Source: Metopolophium dirhodum (taxonomy: Eukaryota > Arthropoda > Insecta > Hemiptera > Aphididae). From it: 64,000 nucleotides of DNA. The notes beneath the pieces are model-generated. The model searched no databases, was not told the DNA's origin, and worked only from the letters and a program-made list of their open reading frames with translations. Below, one piece after another: positions 14,571 to 27,082 of this stretch (the first letter of the stretch is position 1; the number at the start of each line of letters is the position of its first letter). A program made the translations under genes and the position numbers. Location of the stretch: NCBI RefSeq assembly GCF_019925205.1, contig NC_083564.1, forward strand, positions 16,650,134 through 16,714,133, read 5' to 3'.

Positions 14571-14824
14571 AACACTTATGAAATTAATTTAAAAATTGTG
14601 ATTTATTTTAATGTCATCGTGTTCGAACGTAATACTAAATTTAAGTAGGTAAAAAATAAAAACCAACAAAATACTGCTCTCAAGAAATTATTAACTTTTC
14701 ATCCAAAAAACTTAAAAAAAGCAGCTCACTCGAAAATATTCACACAAAACTTAATAATGGACTCAAACCAGCCGAAAGTTTTTTTTCAAATAATACAGAA
14801 ATTATATTATATTATATTATATTC

Positions 14825-15755
14825 TCAATACTTATACATAATGGTGAACTTCACTAATAAATCCATCAATATCCATTCTCTGTGCGAGGAAGTCAGTGTA
14901 GACATCCTCACACTTCCAAAAATTACTGAATAAGTCAAACCATTGATAAACGATAGATATATAAAATCCAAGCTCACCAAACTATTAAACTTTTTATTCC
15001 AATCCCTTTCACTACAGTAACCAATCACAAAGCAACTACTCCTCAATAAACTCACACAAAATATCATAATGAATAATCAAGATAGAAATATAATTCAATG
15101 GAACCTTAATCGGTTATTTAAAAAACGCAATGAACTTATTATCCGGGAATATATTCTTAACATTTTTTGTTTACAAGAGACAAATTTCACAAAAAAGCAT
15201 ACTCCTCACATTCATGGTTATAAGTGTTACAACAAAAATCGCACTGACTATAGTCCGGGCATCTGGCGGAGTTTCCATGTTCATTGAAGCATCAATTCCC
15301 AGTAAAGAAATCCCTCTTACAACAAATTTGGAAGCAGTTGCCGCAACCTTTTTAACCCATAACACAATAACCACATTATGCAATATCTATATTCCAAATC
15401 AGACAGATTTATTTCTCGAAGACATTGACAATATATTCAAACAACTGCCATCACCATTTTTTGTTATAAGTTTAAAACCGGTGACTTTAACTGCCATAGT
15501 GAGCTATGGGGTTCAGACAAAACAGATAACAGAGGGAAAATCATAGGAAAAGTATTAGATAATAACAATATAATAATTATATAATTATTATCCTCAACAA
15601 TGGTCATCCCACAAGATTTAACCCAGGAAACGGTAGGTTCTCCGTTATTGATCTAACTTTTTCAAACACATCGTTCTCGCATCAACTTAGATGGCAAGTC
15701 ATCCCACAAATATACAGCAGTGACCAAATTCCCATATTAATAACTATCTACAGAG
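14825..15755 (+). mobile_element. Dead non-LTR retrotransposon fragment (endonuclease domain)
   Basis: From 15069 the sequence reads NIIQWNLNRLFKKRNEL then NIFCLQETNFT, the start of the exonuclease-endonuclease-phosphatase fold of LINEs, with its catalytic Glu in LQET. After a frame change near 15260 it continues ASGGVSMFIEASIPSKEI. After another, at about 15477, GDFNCHSELWGSDKTDNRGK appears, the catalytic GDFN motif. It ends in a decayed VIDLTFSNTSFSHQLRW block. The reverse transcriptase is missing, so the copy is truncated on its 3' side as well as frameshifted. Bases 14825-15068 look like its upstream leader. A Jockey/I-type clade is likely but not certain. Confidence 0.8.
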
Positions 15756-16495
15756 TGATTCACTAAGCGTAAAACACTCATTATCTCAAAAAGTATTGAC
15801 TTTTTTCAATTTTTTTTTTTCAAAATTATAGATTTACACTGTACTAGAATTGTATAATTTTTTTATATTTTTTACCCTTATATTTATGAGGAAAAACACT
15901 ATCAACTTTGGATTTTAATATGGTAACCTATACTTTTAATTTCATAAATTAATAAGGCTATTTTTTTTTTATTAATTATTACATTTTCATTTTCATTTTT
16001 CATTAATCCATTGATGCGATATCACTCCTCAAATGTGGGTAGTTTTGGAAAGTGTTTGTGTGTTTATGTGTTATACCTAGTCGGTAGATACCGCAACAAT
16101 TAGGATTTTTATGCCCTAGGGTAAAAGATATTACATTTTTCAGATCAATTCAGGAAGTACCGTAAACTTAAGTTAGGTTTAACTTAAGTATTTTATAATT
16201 CCCATTAGCAAGGTTCGCGCAGTTCGCCTCACTGAAGGTGTTTGCGGCACTTGTCATAATAATACTTATCAATTACAAAGACCAGAAGCTATAAGTAATA
16301 AATTCGATATTGTTCGACCTCAAGGTATATCGATGATAACCGTTGTACCTACTCACAACAATAACTTATTATAAGTAATTGGACCATTACTGTCACTTGT
16401 CATATGACGCATACTTGCGTGTAATCCTCTTGTCCCCACTACAAAATATCTACGGGTACGAAACAATACGATGATGCCTGATTAGGCTGATTCAC
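15756..16495. repeat. Unclassified repetitive sequence after the LINE fragment
   Basis: Starts with AGTGATTCACTAAGCG, a word also present near 998, and runs through T-rich sequence. No coding capacity is visible. Confidence 0.35.
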
Positions 16496-16499
16496 GATT

Positions 16500-17501
16500 A
16501 GGTAAAAATCATAAAATTTTCGAAGTCTCAGTTATCAACATTTTTAATTAGTATATCGTGATTTTTTTTGTCATCAGTTTGGTACCTAAAATGTTTGAAA
16601 AATACTGAGTTCATTTTTTAATTCAAATATTTTGTAGTTTTGTACATTGCCAGTATCTACGGCCATTCCACAGAGATCTTTTTTAACCTTAAAAAGGTTG
16701 AAAAGTTATCTAAGATCAACAATTAATAAAATAATGTATTTCAGGAAATATTTTTAGAAAAGTTATAACTCTAATATAGTTTAAAAGTTATGTTATAACT
16801 CATAACTTATAACTTATAACATAAATATCAAACTATATAAGATTCTGAGAGGAGCGATAAAGCTAATAGTTTTACAATGGTGATTATTGTTTTATTTTTT
16901 TTATCCTGTATACACAATTTCTAAAAGAAGGAGTGCTTCGATTTCAATACATAGTATTTTAGAAAATTGGATCAAGATGGTACTTTAAGCAGGTCATTTT
17001 TTGATTTTCTTAATAGTTATTTAATGCCACGGAAAAACCACCAACAAATTACAAAAAACCACTAAAAATGAGATTTTAATTACTAACGCTTTGTTTATCA
17101 TCATAGAAACGAATAATAAAAAAAATTTCAATATTAATTCAACTTACAGGTTATAATAAATAATAACAATATAAAATATCCAAACTGACGAACCGTCTCC
17201 GCTCTGAATCGTTTTTCTAATACAATGATATTATATCATTGAATTCAAATTTAATACAATCTATTATACATTTATCCACTTGTAACCTACTGTACAGCAG
17301 AGTGACATCCACTTACCAGCTTTTTTTAATTTGTTTTGTACATAATATTAATATTTAATAATTAAAAACTCAACAATTTTAAATCGTCTTATAAATATGG
17401 TTTATTTATTTAATAAAGAGTAATTGGGTGGTGTGGTGGCAGCGCTGTTTTCTGAAAATTATCTGAACCCTCCCCATGACAAATTTCTAAATACGCCACT
17501 G
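16500..17501 (-). mobile_element. Copy of the CAGTGGCGTATTTA TIR element, one end lost
   Basis: Read on the minus strand from 17501 it starts CAGTGGCGTATTTAGAAAT and continues through the TAATTTTCAGAAAACAG block, an R1 start block and an R1 end block. This is the same order as the element at 59301-60508. Similarity can be followed to about 16500. The far terminus is not visible. Confidence 0.7.
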
Positions 17502-17696
17502 ATAAAAAGTGCTTAGTATTTCCCTACATCTGCATTTATAGGTCACTATAATGTATGTGATATAAACTCATGTTCAACGTTAAAGTGTAATCTGACATTA
17601 TATTTTAAGGATATTTTACTAGGTACCTACTTAATATTTGAATGCAATTAGTCATTTTTATTTCTATCAGTTATACGCTAAGTAGAACTAATTTTG

Positions 17697-17704
17697 TTTA
17701 AAAC
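17697..17704. repeat. Target-site duplication TTTAAAAC (left)
   Basis: Identical to 19193-19200 on the other side of the element. Confidence 0.88.
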
Positions 17705-19192
17705 CAGGGCTTGCAAACGTTATAATAACGATATGATTATAACGTTATATTTGACAAATAACGATTGAAATTTGTAAACGTAATTATAACGGAAAACGAT
17801 AATCAAAAATAATTAAATACCGCAAAACAAAACATAACGATTAACAATATATATAATATATCATTAAACAAAAAATATCGCAAAACGTAATTTATTGAAT
17901 ATCATTACGAAAAATAACGCAAAACAAAATTATTTGAAAATTTAAAATCCATTTATTTAAAGGTATTTAAGATATATTGGTTTCGTAGAAATATATTTTA
18001 TTTCATGCTATTTATTTTTGTCTTAGAAAAAAATCTAAGAATTGATTATATTATATTCCGTATCTGGGACATTACCTACCCGCATTTTTTTGGAGTTATT
18101 GATAACTTTTAAACTGAATTGTCAATAGCTAATACCTAGTATAATAATAATGATTAATAATGCCCCGATAATTGCGCTGTAGAAGTATAGAGTATAGACT
18201 TATTTTGTATTCACTGTTCACTCTGTACGACTGTACTTTGTCTACTCTGTAGTCTGTACTACTGCGATCCTCTTAGTATACTGTTATTAAAACATCCGTT
18301 TTATTTATATTACCTAGCTAAATATTAAAACAAAAACGCTATCATGGGTAGTATCATATATATACTTGAATACATTACTATTTACTTACATATTGGTGTT
18401 AGTATTTATTCCAATATTTGTGTATATAGTAATAGGAATACTATAATATTATAGTCTATACTCAATATTTCTATAATTTATTAGGCAATTGTAGCAAGGT
18501 ATAAATACATTTCAGGTAATGTATTTCATGTACATTTCAGGTATATGTCAAACTAATCAGTGCAATTAATGTGTAAAACATAAATTACTATCTAATTTTA
18601 AATGATATTTACATAATATGAAATGTTGTAAAAATGACTATATAATTCTAACACTTATAAAACTATAAATAAATAATAATGATTGATGATCAATTAGGTA
18701 TAATGTATAAATGTATAATACATTTAAAACAATAATAATTAATGGTTTTATTTTTGCTATTATAGGTAATATAATGTGTAGTGATTTTATATAATTCCTA
18801 GGTAATTTATTAAATTAAAATATTAAATAATAATTGGTATAGTATAGGTACCAACGTAATTATATAAAATACATAGGTGTTTGGTATATAGAATACCATT
18901 TATACCAATATTGAATATTAATAAAATAATAAATTATAATTTTCTGGTAACGATGTTGAAAAAAATTAAGTAGTAAATTATTTACTTGATTGTTGGAAAA
19001 TGTTGGGTAAAATAACGATTTTATTCTTAATAATGATAAATTCAAAACTTGGATAACGTTTTAATTCTGAATAACAATAAACGCGAAAATTGTGTAACGT
19101 TTTAATTCTGAATAACGATAAACGCAAAAATTGTGTAACGTTTTAATTGTAAATAACGTAAAACGGAATTTTTTTTTCAAATGCAAGCCCTG
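17705..19192. mobile_element. Non-autonomous hAT-like element with 8-bp TSD
   Basis: The ends are CAGGGCTTGCAAACGTT and its inverted partner ...ATGCAAGCCCTG. Both are flanked by TTTAAAAC (17697-17704 and 19193-19200), a perfect 8-bp duplication. The interior is AT-rich with several copies of AACGTTTTAATTCTGAATAA near the right end and related words near the left end, the subterminal repeats typical of hAT elements. No transposase is present. A shorter relative lies at 55685-56358. Confidence 0.88.
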
Positions 19193-19200
19193 TTTAAAAC
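19193..19200. repeat. Target-site duplication TTTAAAAC (right)
   Basis: Identical to 17697-17704. Confidence 0.88.
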
Positions 19201-19996
19201 AGATTTCATATATATCATAATATTATTTTATATGATAGTATATAGTACTAATGTATAGCTGTACATTAAACTATATTATTATTATTAAAAGTCAATACCG
19301 AAGTATCGTATCTACAAGATTTTAAAATTCAACATTTCTAGACGTTTTTCAATTTTCAAAATGTTATTTGTTAAATAATTTTTATGATTTATGAAATATT
19401 ACATTTTTATTTGTAAATAATAATATTGAAAACTTAACTCAAGATTCCTTATAAATTATTCTTACCGTAATTAAAAAATATCAAAAATTAATTCACATTA
19501 TATTTTACAAGCTGATAATACTTATAATGTTTATAATTCTTAAAAATTCGTCAAAATTAAAAATGCCACTACCTTTGTCCTGGAGTGATAAAATGTATTA
19601 TATACCTAAAGAAATATTTGGTTAAAGCAAAGTATAATGTTGTACGTAGCCACGTAGGCATAATACATATTATTAATCGACATAAATGAGATACAAAATT
19701 GAGTTTAGCTTGACAATGTGTGTATATTATTTATTTTGTATATTATAATATTGTATAATTTAATTTTTTTCATGTTACTAATATTAATATTCTGAAACAT
19801 AAATTAACCGACTTTTCTACTTGTGCAGGTTAGGTATGGTTAGGTCAATTTCGAATTAAATTAAAAAACATTAAGATATTTTAAAAATTATTCAACAATA
19901 AATAATGTAAATTATTATAAAAAATAATGTGATTATTTGATTAAGTTATGGGCATATTGTGCTAGTGTGATACTCGAACATAATTTTATGAATCCG
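19201..19996. other. AT-rich spacer
   Basis: Nothing recognisable between the hAT-like element and the SLC17 paralogue stop codon. It would contain that gene's 3' UTR if it is transcribed. Confidence 0.4.
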
Positions 19997-22900
19997 TTAC
20001 ACAGCCGTTAAATTTACCTCTTCTTGCATATTTCGTTGATTTTCTTTTACTGGTTTATCCACAGCCCATGGTTGTAGTTCTGCCGAAGCGAAAATGGCAT
20101 AGAATGCTGCCACCGCTAAACTTATTACCGTCACCAGTAAACAAAATTGGACTTGATTAAGTTTCTATTATCAAAAAAAAAATGATGAACTTTCTTTTAT
20201 AATATGAAGACGTTTTACATTATATAAATCGTATTTACTTCAAAAATCAAACTATATTTTAAGATACTTGGTGAAAATAACCAAGTTATGTAATATATGG
20301 TCATCAGCATACCATAAAGTACACTAGAGTACTGTGGTGCAATATCCAAATGGTTAATTTCGAAACCTATGAACAATATAGATTATAACACTATAAAAAA
20401 TGGTTATTAATTTTGTACGTTTTATGTGTTCTTATACTTACCGAAAATACTAAAATATGGCATAAAATTATAAATTAAATTCACGAATTTCTTGTTGTCT
20501 AAAAACAAAAAAATGTTGTCCGGAAAAGCTTCCAGATAATATATTATGCCCATTGAAACGAAAAACAAGCAACTAAAAATCTTTCTGACGTTGGTGACAG
20601 AAAAGCACACTGTTATTTCCGGAATTAATTCGACCATGACAAAGGCGAGTAACAACAAAATGGTTATGTGTCCATTCAAGGACTGATCGGTTTGTAACTA
20701 TTTTGACAAATATTTGTATAAGTAAAATATTGTATGAAGATTTTGCTAAATTGGAAATAAAATACATCGTAAAGTACTAATGTAAATTAAAAAAAATACG
20801 TACAAAATATTGAAATGAATCATATGAACGGTATAAAAGAACTAAATTAGCATAACACATATATGATAAAATAAGCGCTATGAAGGGCATTGAAGTACAA
20901 AACGACTTCCAAGGAATGTCCGATATGGTTGGCCGTCTTATGGAAACAACATGGGTTCCAGTAGAAAGAGTGTTTGAACCTCTAAATAGTCTGAACAATA
21001 AAAGACCACGATTCAGGATCTGAGAACGAACTCCACTGACCACGATCAACCACAAAACAAACCATGGTATCACAACAATACCTAATAAAGTATATTAATA
21101 GCGATTTAAGTGATTATTATCTATTTCATCTTTCAGTTTGACGATTTAAGTATAGTTTACTTATTGGTTCACGTATGTAGTCAAATCCATAATCTATTTG
21201 TATTAAATAATTAATTATCATCATCCACAATATTATTGGAAGATGACGTAATGACTTTTTATTCAGTGGAACCCAAAATGTATAAATCCTGTGAGATGCC
21301 AACATCGCTATGGCCTAGGACAATAATAATAATAATCTATATTATAACTCTGTCCTGTGAAATTAAAGTGCATATGATTAAAGAATATTATTATTACCAG
21401 GGTCATTCCTATACAAAAAAGTGATAAAATATGCAGATACGCTTTCAAGTAATTCATAGCTTCCATAATATGCAATATGAACGATATGATGAACGAAATT
21501 CCGAAAACTCTGAACATAAATGAATAAAATTACACTGCATTATAATAATTTTCAGATTTGGTAGGGCTAGGAAATATACATTAATATGTTAATGTTTGCA
21601 TAACTGACATTGAAATATAGTTTTCGATGTTCAAAAATAATCGTCTTACATCTAAGTGTATACGGTAAGTACTAAGTACTTGGAGGTATCATATCATATT
21701 GTTATTTTACATATTTTCGAATTTTGAAAAAGATTGTACATGATATCCGGTAAATGTATTGCCAGGACTAGGAACTGACAATATTTAACATTTTCAAATT
21801 AATATTATTATAAAATTATATTCATTATAAATATTGTATGATGTTATAAATCCTAGCCCTATTATCCTAGTATTATTATTTTTTTTTAATGTATAATATG
21901 ATATTATTATTGAATTGATATCACTTTATTACCTGTGAGCTGAAAAAACGGTGGCTAAGACACCACCCGGTATATATCCGATACACGTCCCATAACTAAT
22001 ATAACGAACCTGTATAACATTAATGTTAAATAAGTTATTTTACAATTGTTTGATATGCTGAGCAGTAAGTCAGCTGAAAATATTAAATTTTAAAAAGTAT
22101 ATTATTTGATATAATATAGGCACTTACGCTATTTAATCCTTTATGAGATTCAAATAAACTTATCGTAAATAATTGATTTTGAACCCATTGAATGGTTAAA
22201 CCTATATAAGACAATCATTTTACATATTTTCTATGACTAATTTTGAATTCACAATATACTAATACAGCAATATAATATACATAAATACAATTATAGATTT
22301 TAACTATATAATAATCATTTTCATCACTTTTATATATGTAACAAATTAGTAACTTGTTTATGTACCTAGGTTTATAAAACATATAGAGTTTGGATTTTAT
22401 AGAGTATTTTTTGTTCAAAGAGAACGATTTACCTAAAACCTAAACATATAAAGTTTATCCACACTGTAAAAATGTTATGTGAAAATTTACACAAAATGTG
22501 TGGCAACACACATTAATAACACCATGTGTGTAAATTTACAACATACAACTTGTAAATTTACATTCTTTTAAAGTTGAAATTTATCCATACTATTTTGTAA
22601 ATTTAACAACTAATATTGGTTGAAATTTATAAAATAACGAAAGGTAAATAACAAAAGAAAAAAACGAAATACCGGCGGCCAAAATCGAACCTTCCACCTG
22701 CAGCGGTCATCCGTACTGCCGCCTTACCTACCTACCTACCTATCGATTTGAGGATTGAAGTCAAATCTATGACTCTTAAACCGTTTTGCCGTCCCGACGA
22801 TTTCCGAAAAAACTCTCGTCGTCGAATATGCCAAATTCGCGAAAAAAATCAAACCCTCCGACGCATATAATCAAGCCTGAATATTATGTATTACGTAGCA

Positions 22901-23741
22901 TATACAGTAAAACTTCTAAATATCGGACACTAGGATGCTGTCATTTAGTCCACTATTTGGAAGTGTCCGCTATTTATAGGTTTTGTTAGGTGAGGTTTCA
23001 CTGTATTTCAGAAGTTAAAATTAACACAGAAGTGTATGTAAACATTATTTACTTATATATATAGTTATGATAAATTTACTAATGTTTTTACGTATAAATT
23101 ATTTACATTGATTACCTGTGTAAATTTAATGGCACTTCTAGTTGAAATGTACACAAAAATTTATACAAATATCATTAACATATGTAGTTGTAACAAATTT
23201 ACTAACATTTTACACACAGAATGAATTTATTTTGATAACCCCTGTATATTTACATAACACTTTCAGTCGAAATTTACACAGAAATGAGCGTGAATATTAT
23301 GTACTTCAATACTTGTGATAAATTTACCTACTTTTATATGCAAAATTAATTAACTTACATATCATGGGTAAATTTACATGGTGACGTTAGTTGAAATTTA
23401 ACAACATTTTTTACAACTGCAGCCTCTCTGCACAAGATACAGTGTATATTTTATGAAATATTATATTTTATAAGCCTTTAGACTGTAGTTAGTGGGGTAC
23501 ATTTTTATCAAATGATTTTATGATTTACCTATAAACGTGAGCAAAACAATTAAAAATCCTCTATTTCAATATCTAGTTTTTAAACGGATAAACCTGTCGA
23601 TGAACCTTGATGACGTTTGATCCGGTGGTTGGATTTGAGGTGGACAATTTAATCTACTGTTCGCGATGTCCTCGAACTCCATCCTCCACGAATTACAACA
23701 AATCAGTTGTCTACCGTTGTAATAAAAACCAGCTGCGATGA
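19997..23741 (-). pseudogene. Divergent VGLUT-like SLC17 paralogue, nine exons, one in-frame TGA
   Basis: Reading leftward, exons are 23529-23741, 22128-22201, 21933-22009, 21398-21509, 21173-21314, 20804-21081, 20442-20682, 20239-20366 and 19997-20164 (TAA stop). Every donor and acceptor fits in phase, for about 477 codons, near the usual SLC17 length. Family landmarks: GTCIGYIPGGVLATVFS, RVFGISFII, FWVPLNKKS, DIPWKSFCTSMPFIAL, FSVTNVRKIFSC, FEINHLDIAPQYSS and AIFASAELQPWA. The last four exons match VGlut exons in order, phase and almost in size. The first exon holds TGA at 23566-23568, where the third SLC17 copy has TGG. The WSKWAPPLER-type motif of VGLUTs is degraded. It is either a young pseudogene or a gene whose true start lies after the TGA; all other splice sites being intact leaves that open. 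The exon at 21173-21314 is the least certain. Confidence 0.78.
22450..23425. repeat. Intronic repeat with many TGTAAATTTAC-type motifs
   Basis: Lies inside the first intron of the SLC17 paralogue. Words such as TGTAAATTTACA and GAAATTTACAC recur in both orientations. The edges carry loosely inverted TGTAAAAATGTT and AACATTTTTTACA. A GC-richer core near 22665-22770, read on the minus strand, contains AAGGTTCGATTTTGG, resembling a Pol III B box, so a SINE-like insert is possible. Confidence 0.4.
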
Positions 23742-23879
23742 CTAAAAAAAAAGTAAAAACTGAGTTATGAATATTAATTCTGTTAGATTATAACATTTAC
23801 ATTACACATTTGACATTACTATAAACTACAATAAAAATGACTCTGGTCATAATATCCTGTTAAAATATAAGTATCAAAT

Positions 23880-24995
23880 AAAATAATAAGTGGGTAACAC
23901 TCTGCTGTACAGTAGTTTTCTATAGTAGTCACTGTAATGAACGAGTTAAATTTTGAATTAATGATATAAAACCATTGCATACACAAAACTATTCTGATAG
24001 ATGACTGTTATATACAAATTACTATAAGTCGCTATAATTTTTGATATTTTGGTGATTAAAGTAATTTATTTTAGTAATAGCTATTTGTATTAAAGTAGAT
24101 TAAATTCATGATTGCCAAAAAAGTTTTATTTTAAAATGTCATTGTTTGTAGAAATATTAATAATACTTTATAAAAGTTGTAGGTACCCACGAATAATATT
24201 TTTGTATTACACTAATTCGTTATTTTTCGTTTGAAAAACTTGACCTTAAAATTTCTATTAAAAAAACGTTGTCTATGTACTTTTTTTTTAGATTTTTTGG
24301 TTATAGTATATTGACTATTTGTGAGAAGCTTTAATTTTTCAATTCTTAGATAAAAAATTGTATATTTTATACATTTTCAACTACAAATAAATTTGCATAT
24401 TTTCAAGGAAATGATGAATTTTGTCAAAATTTGAATACTTCGAAAAAACCTTGACTTTGTATCAATATTATTTCTCAGTTTCTATCATAACAATTTATGA
24501 GAAACCTTGGATTAAATTTTCAAACTTTAGCTTTACAAGTTGACCATTTTTAAATTTTTAATTACTAAAAATAATTTATACATTTTAAATATAAAAACAT
24601 TTTTTAGAAATCGAACTTTAAATGCTTATAAAAAAAATTGTATTTTTGATATTTTTCAACTGCTATTGTAATAATACATCAGGAGCCTTCAATTAAACGT
24701 TTTCACGCTTTTTGGTCGGACAAATAACTTTTTTATTGACATTTTTAGGAAAAAAACCAAAAAAATTGGGAACTGAAAATGTCCGTAAACAGCTCAAAAC
24801 AAGTCAAAATAGTTTGAAAATTGTATGGTGTAAAGAAAATGCTAATATAAACAATTTTATCCACAATGCACCAACTAGATTCATTTTCCCAACGAACAAG
24901 ATACTGAAAGGTGATGAATCATTGATGATGATGGATACAAAAATAAAAAAAGTAAAAAACATAACATTTTCGTCGCTCAGAATCTCAAATAATAA
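23880..24995 (+). repeat. R1 repeat, near full-length decayed copy
   Basis: Begins with a degenerate CTCTGCTGTACAGTAG block and passes through the GTCCGTAAACAGCTCAAAA block near 24780. It ends in GTCGCTCAGAATCTCAAA near 24990. These words occur in the same order at 41066-41690 and 49432-50905. The 105-codon frame inside (24712-25029) is a chance frame of the repeat. Confidence 0.65.
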
Positions 24996-25029
24996 CCTAA
25001 TCTCAAATTCAAAAATTAATTTAATATAA

Positions 25030-26200
25030 TTGACAATAATTTTATGTGAAAAAGTTATACAACCAATTAGAAAATTTATATTTAAGTCTATAGTAAAAAA
25101 GCTTTTAAAAGTTCACTTGGTAATTTGAATGGTATTACTTACAATTAACGCGCTGCGTGTTTATAAGATTTCTAATTCTGAAAAGAGAAAAAAAATAATC
25201 TTTTGTACGTCAAAACACACTATGAAGCATATCAATAAATGTAAAATAAAATACTATGAAAATGTACTATACCTACCTATAGGTTTTTAATCGAGTGGTA
25301 GAAAAATTTAAATGCAACTCACATCGAAGTTCGAAAAAATGAATGCAATACCTAGAGTTATCATCGATTTGATAGTATAATTAATAAGATAACAATTTTG
25401 ATATATATAGCACCAATAGAAACTCAACTATTAAATTGTTTCAATTCTGATTAACTGCACTTCCGGGAATAATGTTTTGTTTTTTAGGAGCCTGATATAT
25501 ATATATATATATATATTTTTATGGTATACCTACCATAAAAATGTCTTAGTTGGTAGTATTTTATTTATTCAACAACAAGGTCGATCATTATAAATTATTA
25601 TACTATATGCAAATATTATTATCATATCTATAGATACTTATCAAAAACGCATTTTCATTAATATGATTTAATTATTATATTATAATATGCGTGGTTAATG
25701 ATTTGTGTTTGACGTTAATTTTCCTGCTGTTCTTAAATCCTAACGACTTATTACATTTTTTTTTAAGTCAAAGATATGTGGACTTACTAGTTACTACATA
25801 CAAAGGATTACTTTCCTTAAAAAACAAACAATTATTATTATATTTTTTATACTAGATGATCCTGCACGGCGTTTAAGCGTTTCCCTCGACCAATTAAATG
25901 CCCGTGGATTAAAAAAATTCAGTTAAATGTGAGCTGCTCTGATTTTTAACACAATTAACTGCTTTGTTTTGATCAATTATAAAATACAGGTATTTACAAT
26001 GTTGAAAAATAAATAAAAGCAGTGTAAGGCGTAAGCTGATTTGATTTATTTAGCTACATAATATTATATATTATTATTATTAGATTTATTGTATGTACGA
26101 TTATTAGTATTATTATCTATTTAGATATTGAATAATAAATGATAAAATAATCATGTAATTATACAATTGAATAATCTATATATAGAAAAATGAATGTTTG
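25030..26200. repeat. Local duplication, copy A
   Basis: Similar in order and orientation to 29220-30004 plus 31034-31340. Shared words include CTGCGTGTTTATAA, GAGTGGTAGAAAAAT, ATCGAAGTTCGAAAAA and GATTAACTG. It includes a TA microsatellite at 25494-25516. Near 25853 there is an ATACTAG end resembling a Helitron 3' terminus on the minus strand. Confidence 0.6.
25494..25516. repeat. TA microsatellite
   Basis: Uninterrupted TA dinucleotide run. Comparable runs lie at 30200-30218, 40696-40717, 44461-44482 and 57581-57598. Confidence 0.9.
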
Positions 26201-26394
26201 TGCCAGTAAAAGTGCCGTAAAAATTATAACCTAAACTAACCTAACCGGATCAAGAATTTTTTTTTGTTTTTCATTTGCTAATTAATTTGATTCATAGTAA
26301 TTTTATTATTATCTAGTATTTCATTTCATATAGTGAAAATGTAAAAACCAGGTCCGTTGTGACTTGGAATTTTTTATCTAATAGTATTCTATCT

Positions 26395-26560
26395 AAGGAG
26401 CAGGGTTGTTATGTTTAAACATTTTTTTGAAAAGTTTGTTTAAAACACGTTTAAACCATCAAAAATAAAACATAATATTGATTTTGTTTTAAACGTTTAA
26501 AACACATGTTTTAAACATCAATAAAAAAACGAGTGTTTAATGTAATATTTTTAGTAAATT
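26395..26560. repeat. GTTTAAAAC-rich repeat end
   Basis: CAGGGTTGTTATGTTTAAAC followed by several copies of GTTTAAAC and GTTTAAAAC in both orientations. This looks like the subterminal region of a hAT-type element. No partner end was found. Confidence 0.3.
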
Positions 26561-26604
26561 TTAAATTAAAATAATCTATGAATTCTTTCTGCTCTGCGGG
26601 TAAT

Positions 26605-27082
26605 TTTTAGATTATGATCGGAGCGATAAAAGTATTGATTTTACAATGGTGTGTGTTTTTTTAATTTTTTGTGTCTATGTACACCCTAAGTTATCAAAAT
26701 AATGCTTCGATTTTAAACTTTAGTATCTTGTTTGATGGTAAAGTAAATCTAGTTGGTGCATTGGGAAGGTTAAAATTTCCAGTAATTTTCAAAAGAGCAA
26801 GGAAAATAAAAATAAAATTAAAGACAATTTTACACAAAATTAGTTTTTGACATAAACGATTATGGTTTTTAGTGTTACTCTAAAACAAATTACAATACAT
26901 GCAATTTTAACTAAATATTTATAGGTATAATTAGTATTTTCTATACACCATCCAATTTTTAAAATATTTTGACTTGTTTTGAGCTGTTTACAGACATTTT
27001 GATAGTTACCAATTTGTTTAGGTTTTTTTTTTATAAATGTCAATAAATATGTTATTAGTTTGGTAAAAAAGCGTGAAAATGT
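26605..27082 (-). repeat. R1 repeat, 3' part, inverted
   Basis: Carries the inverted GAGCTGTTTACAGACATTTT block near 26980 and TTTACAATGGTGTGTGTTTTT near 26640, the tail features of R1. Confidence 0.65.

Noticed and set aside
22665..22770. Possible tRNA gene
   Set aside because: Only a B-box-like word is seen; no A box at proper spacing or foldable acceptor stem, so at most a SINE-like fragment.
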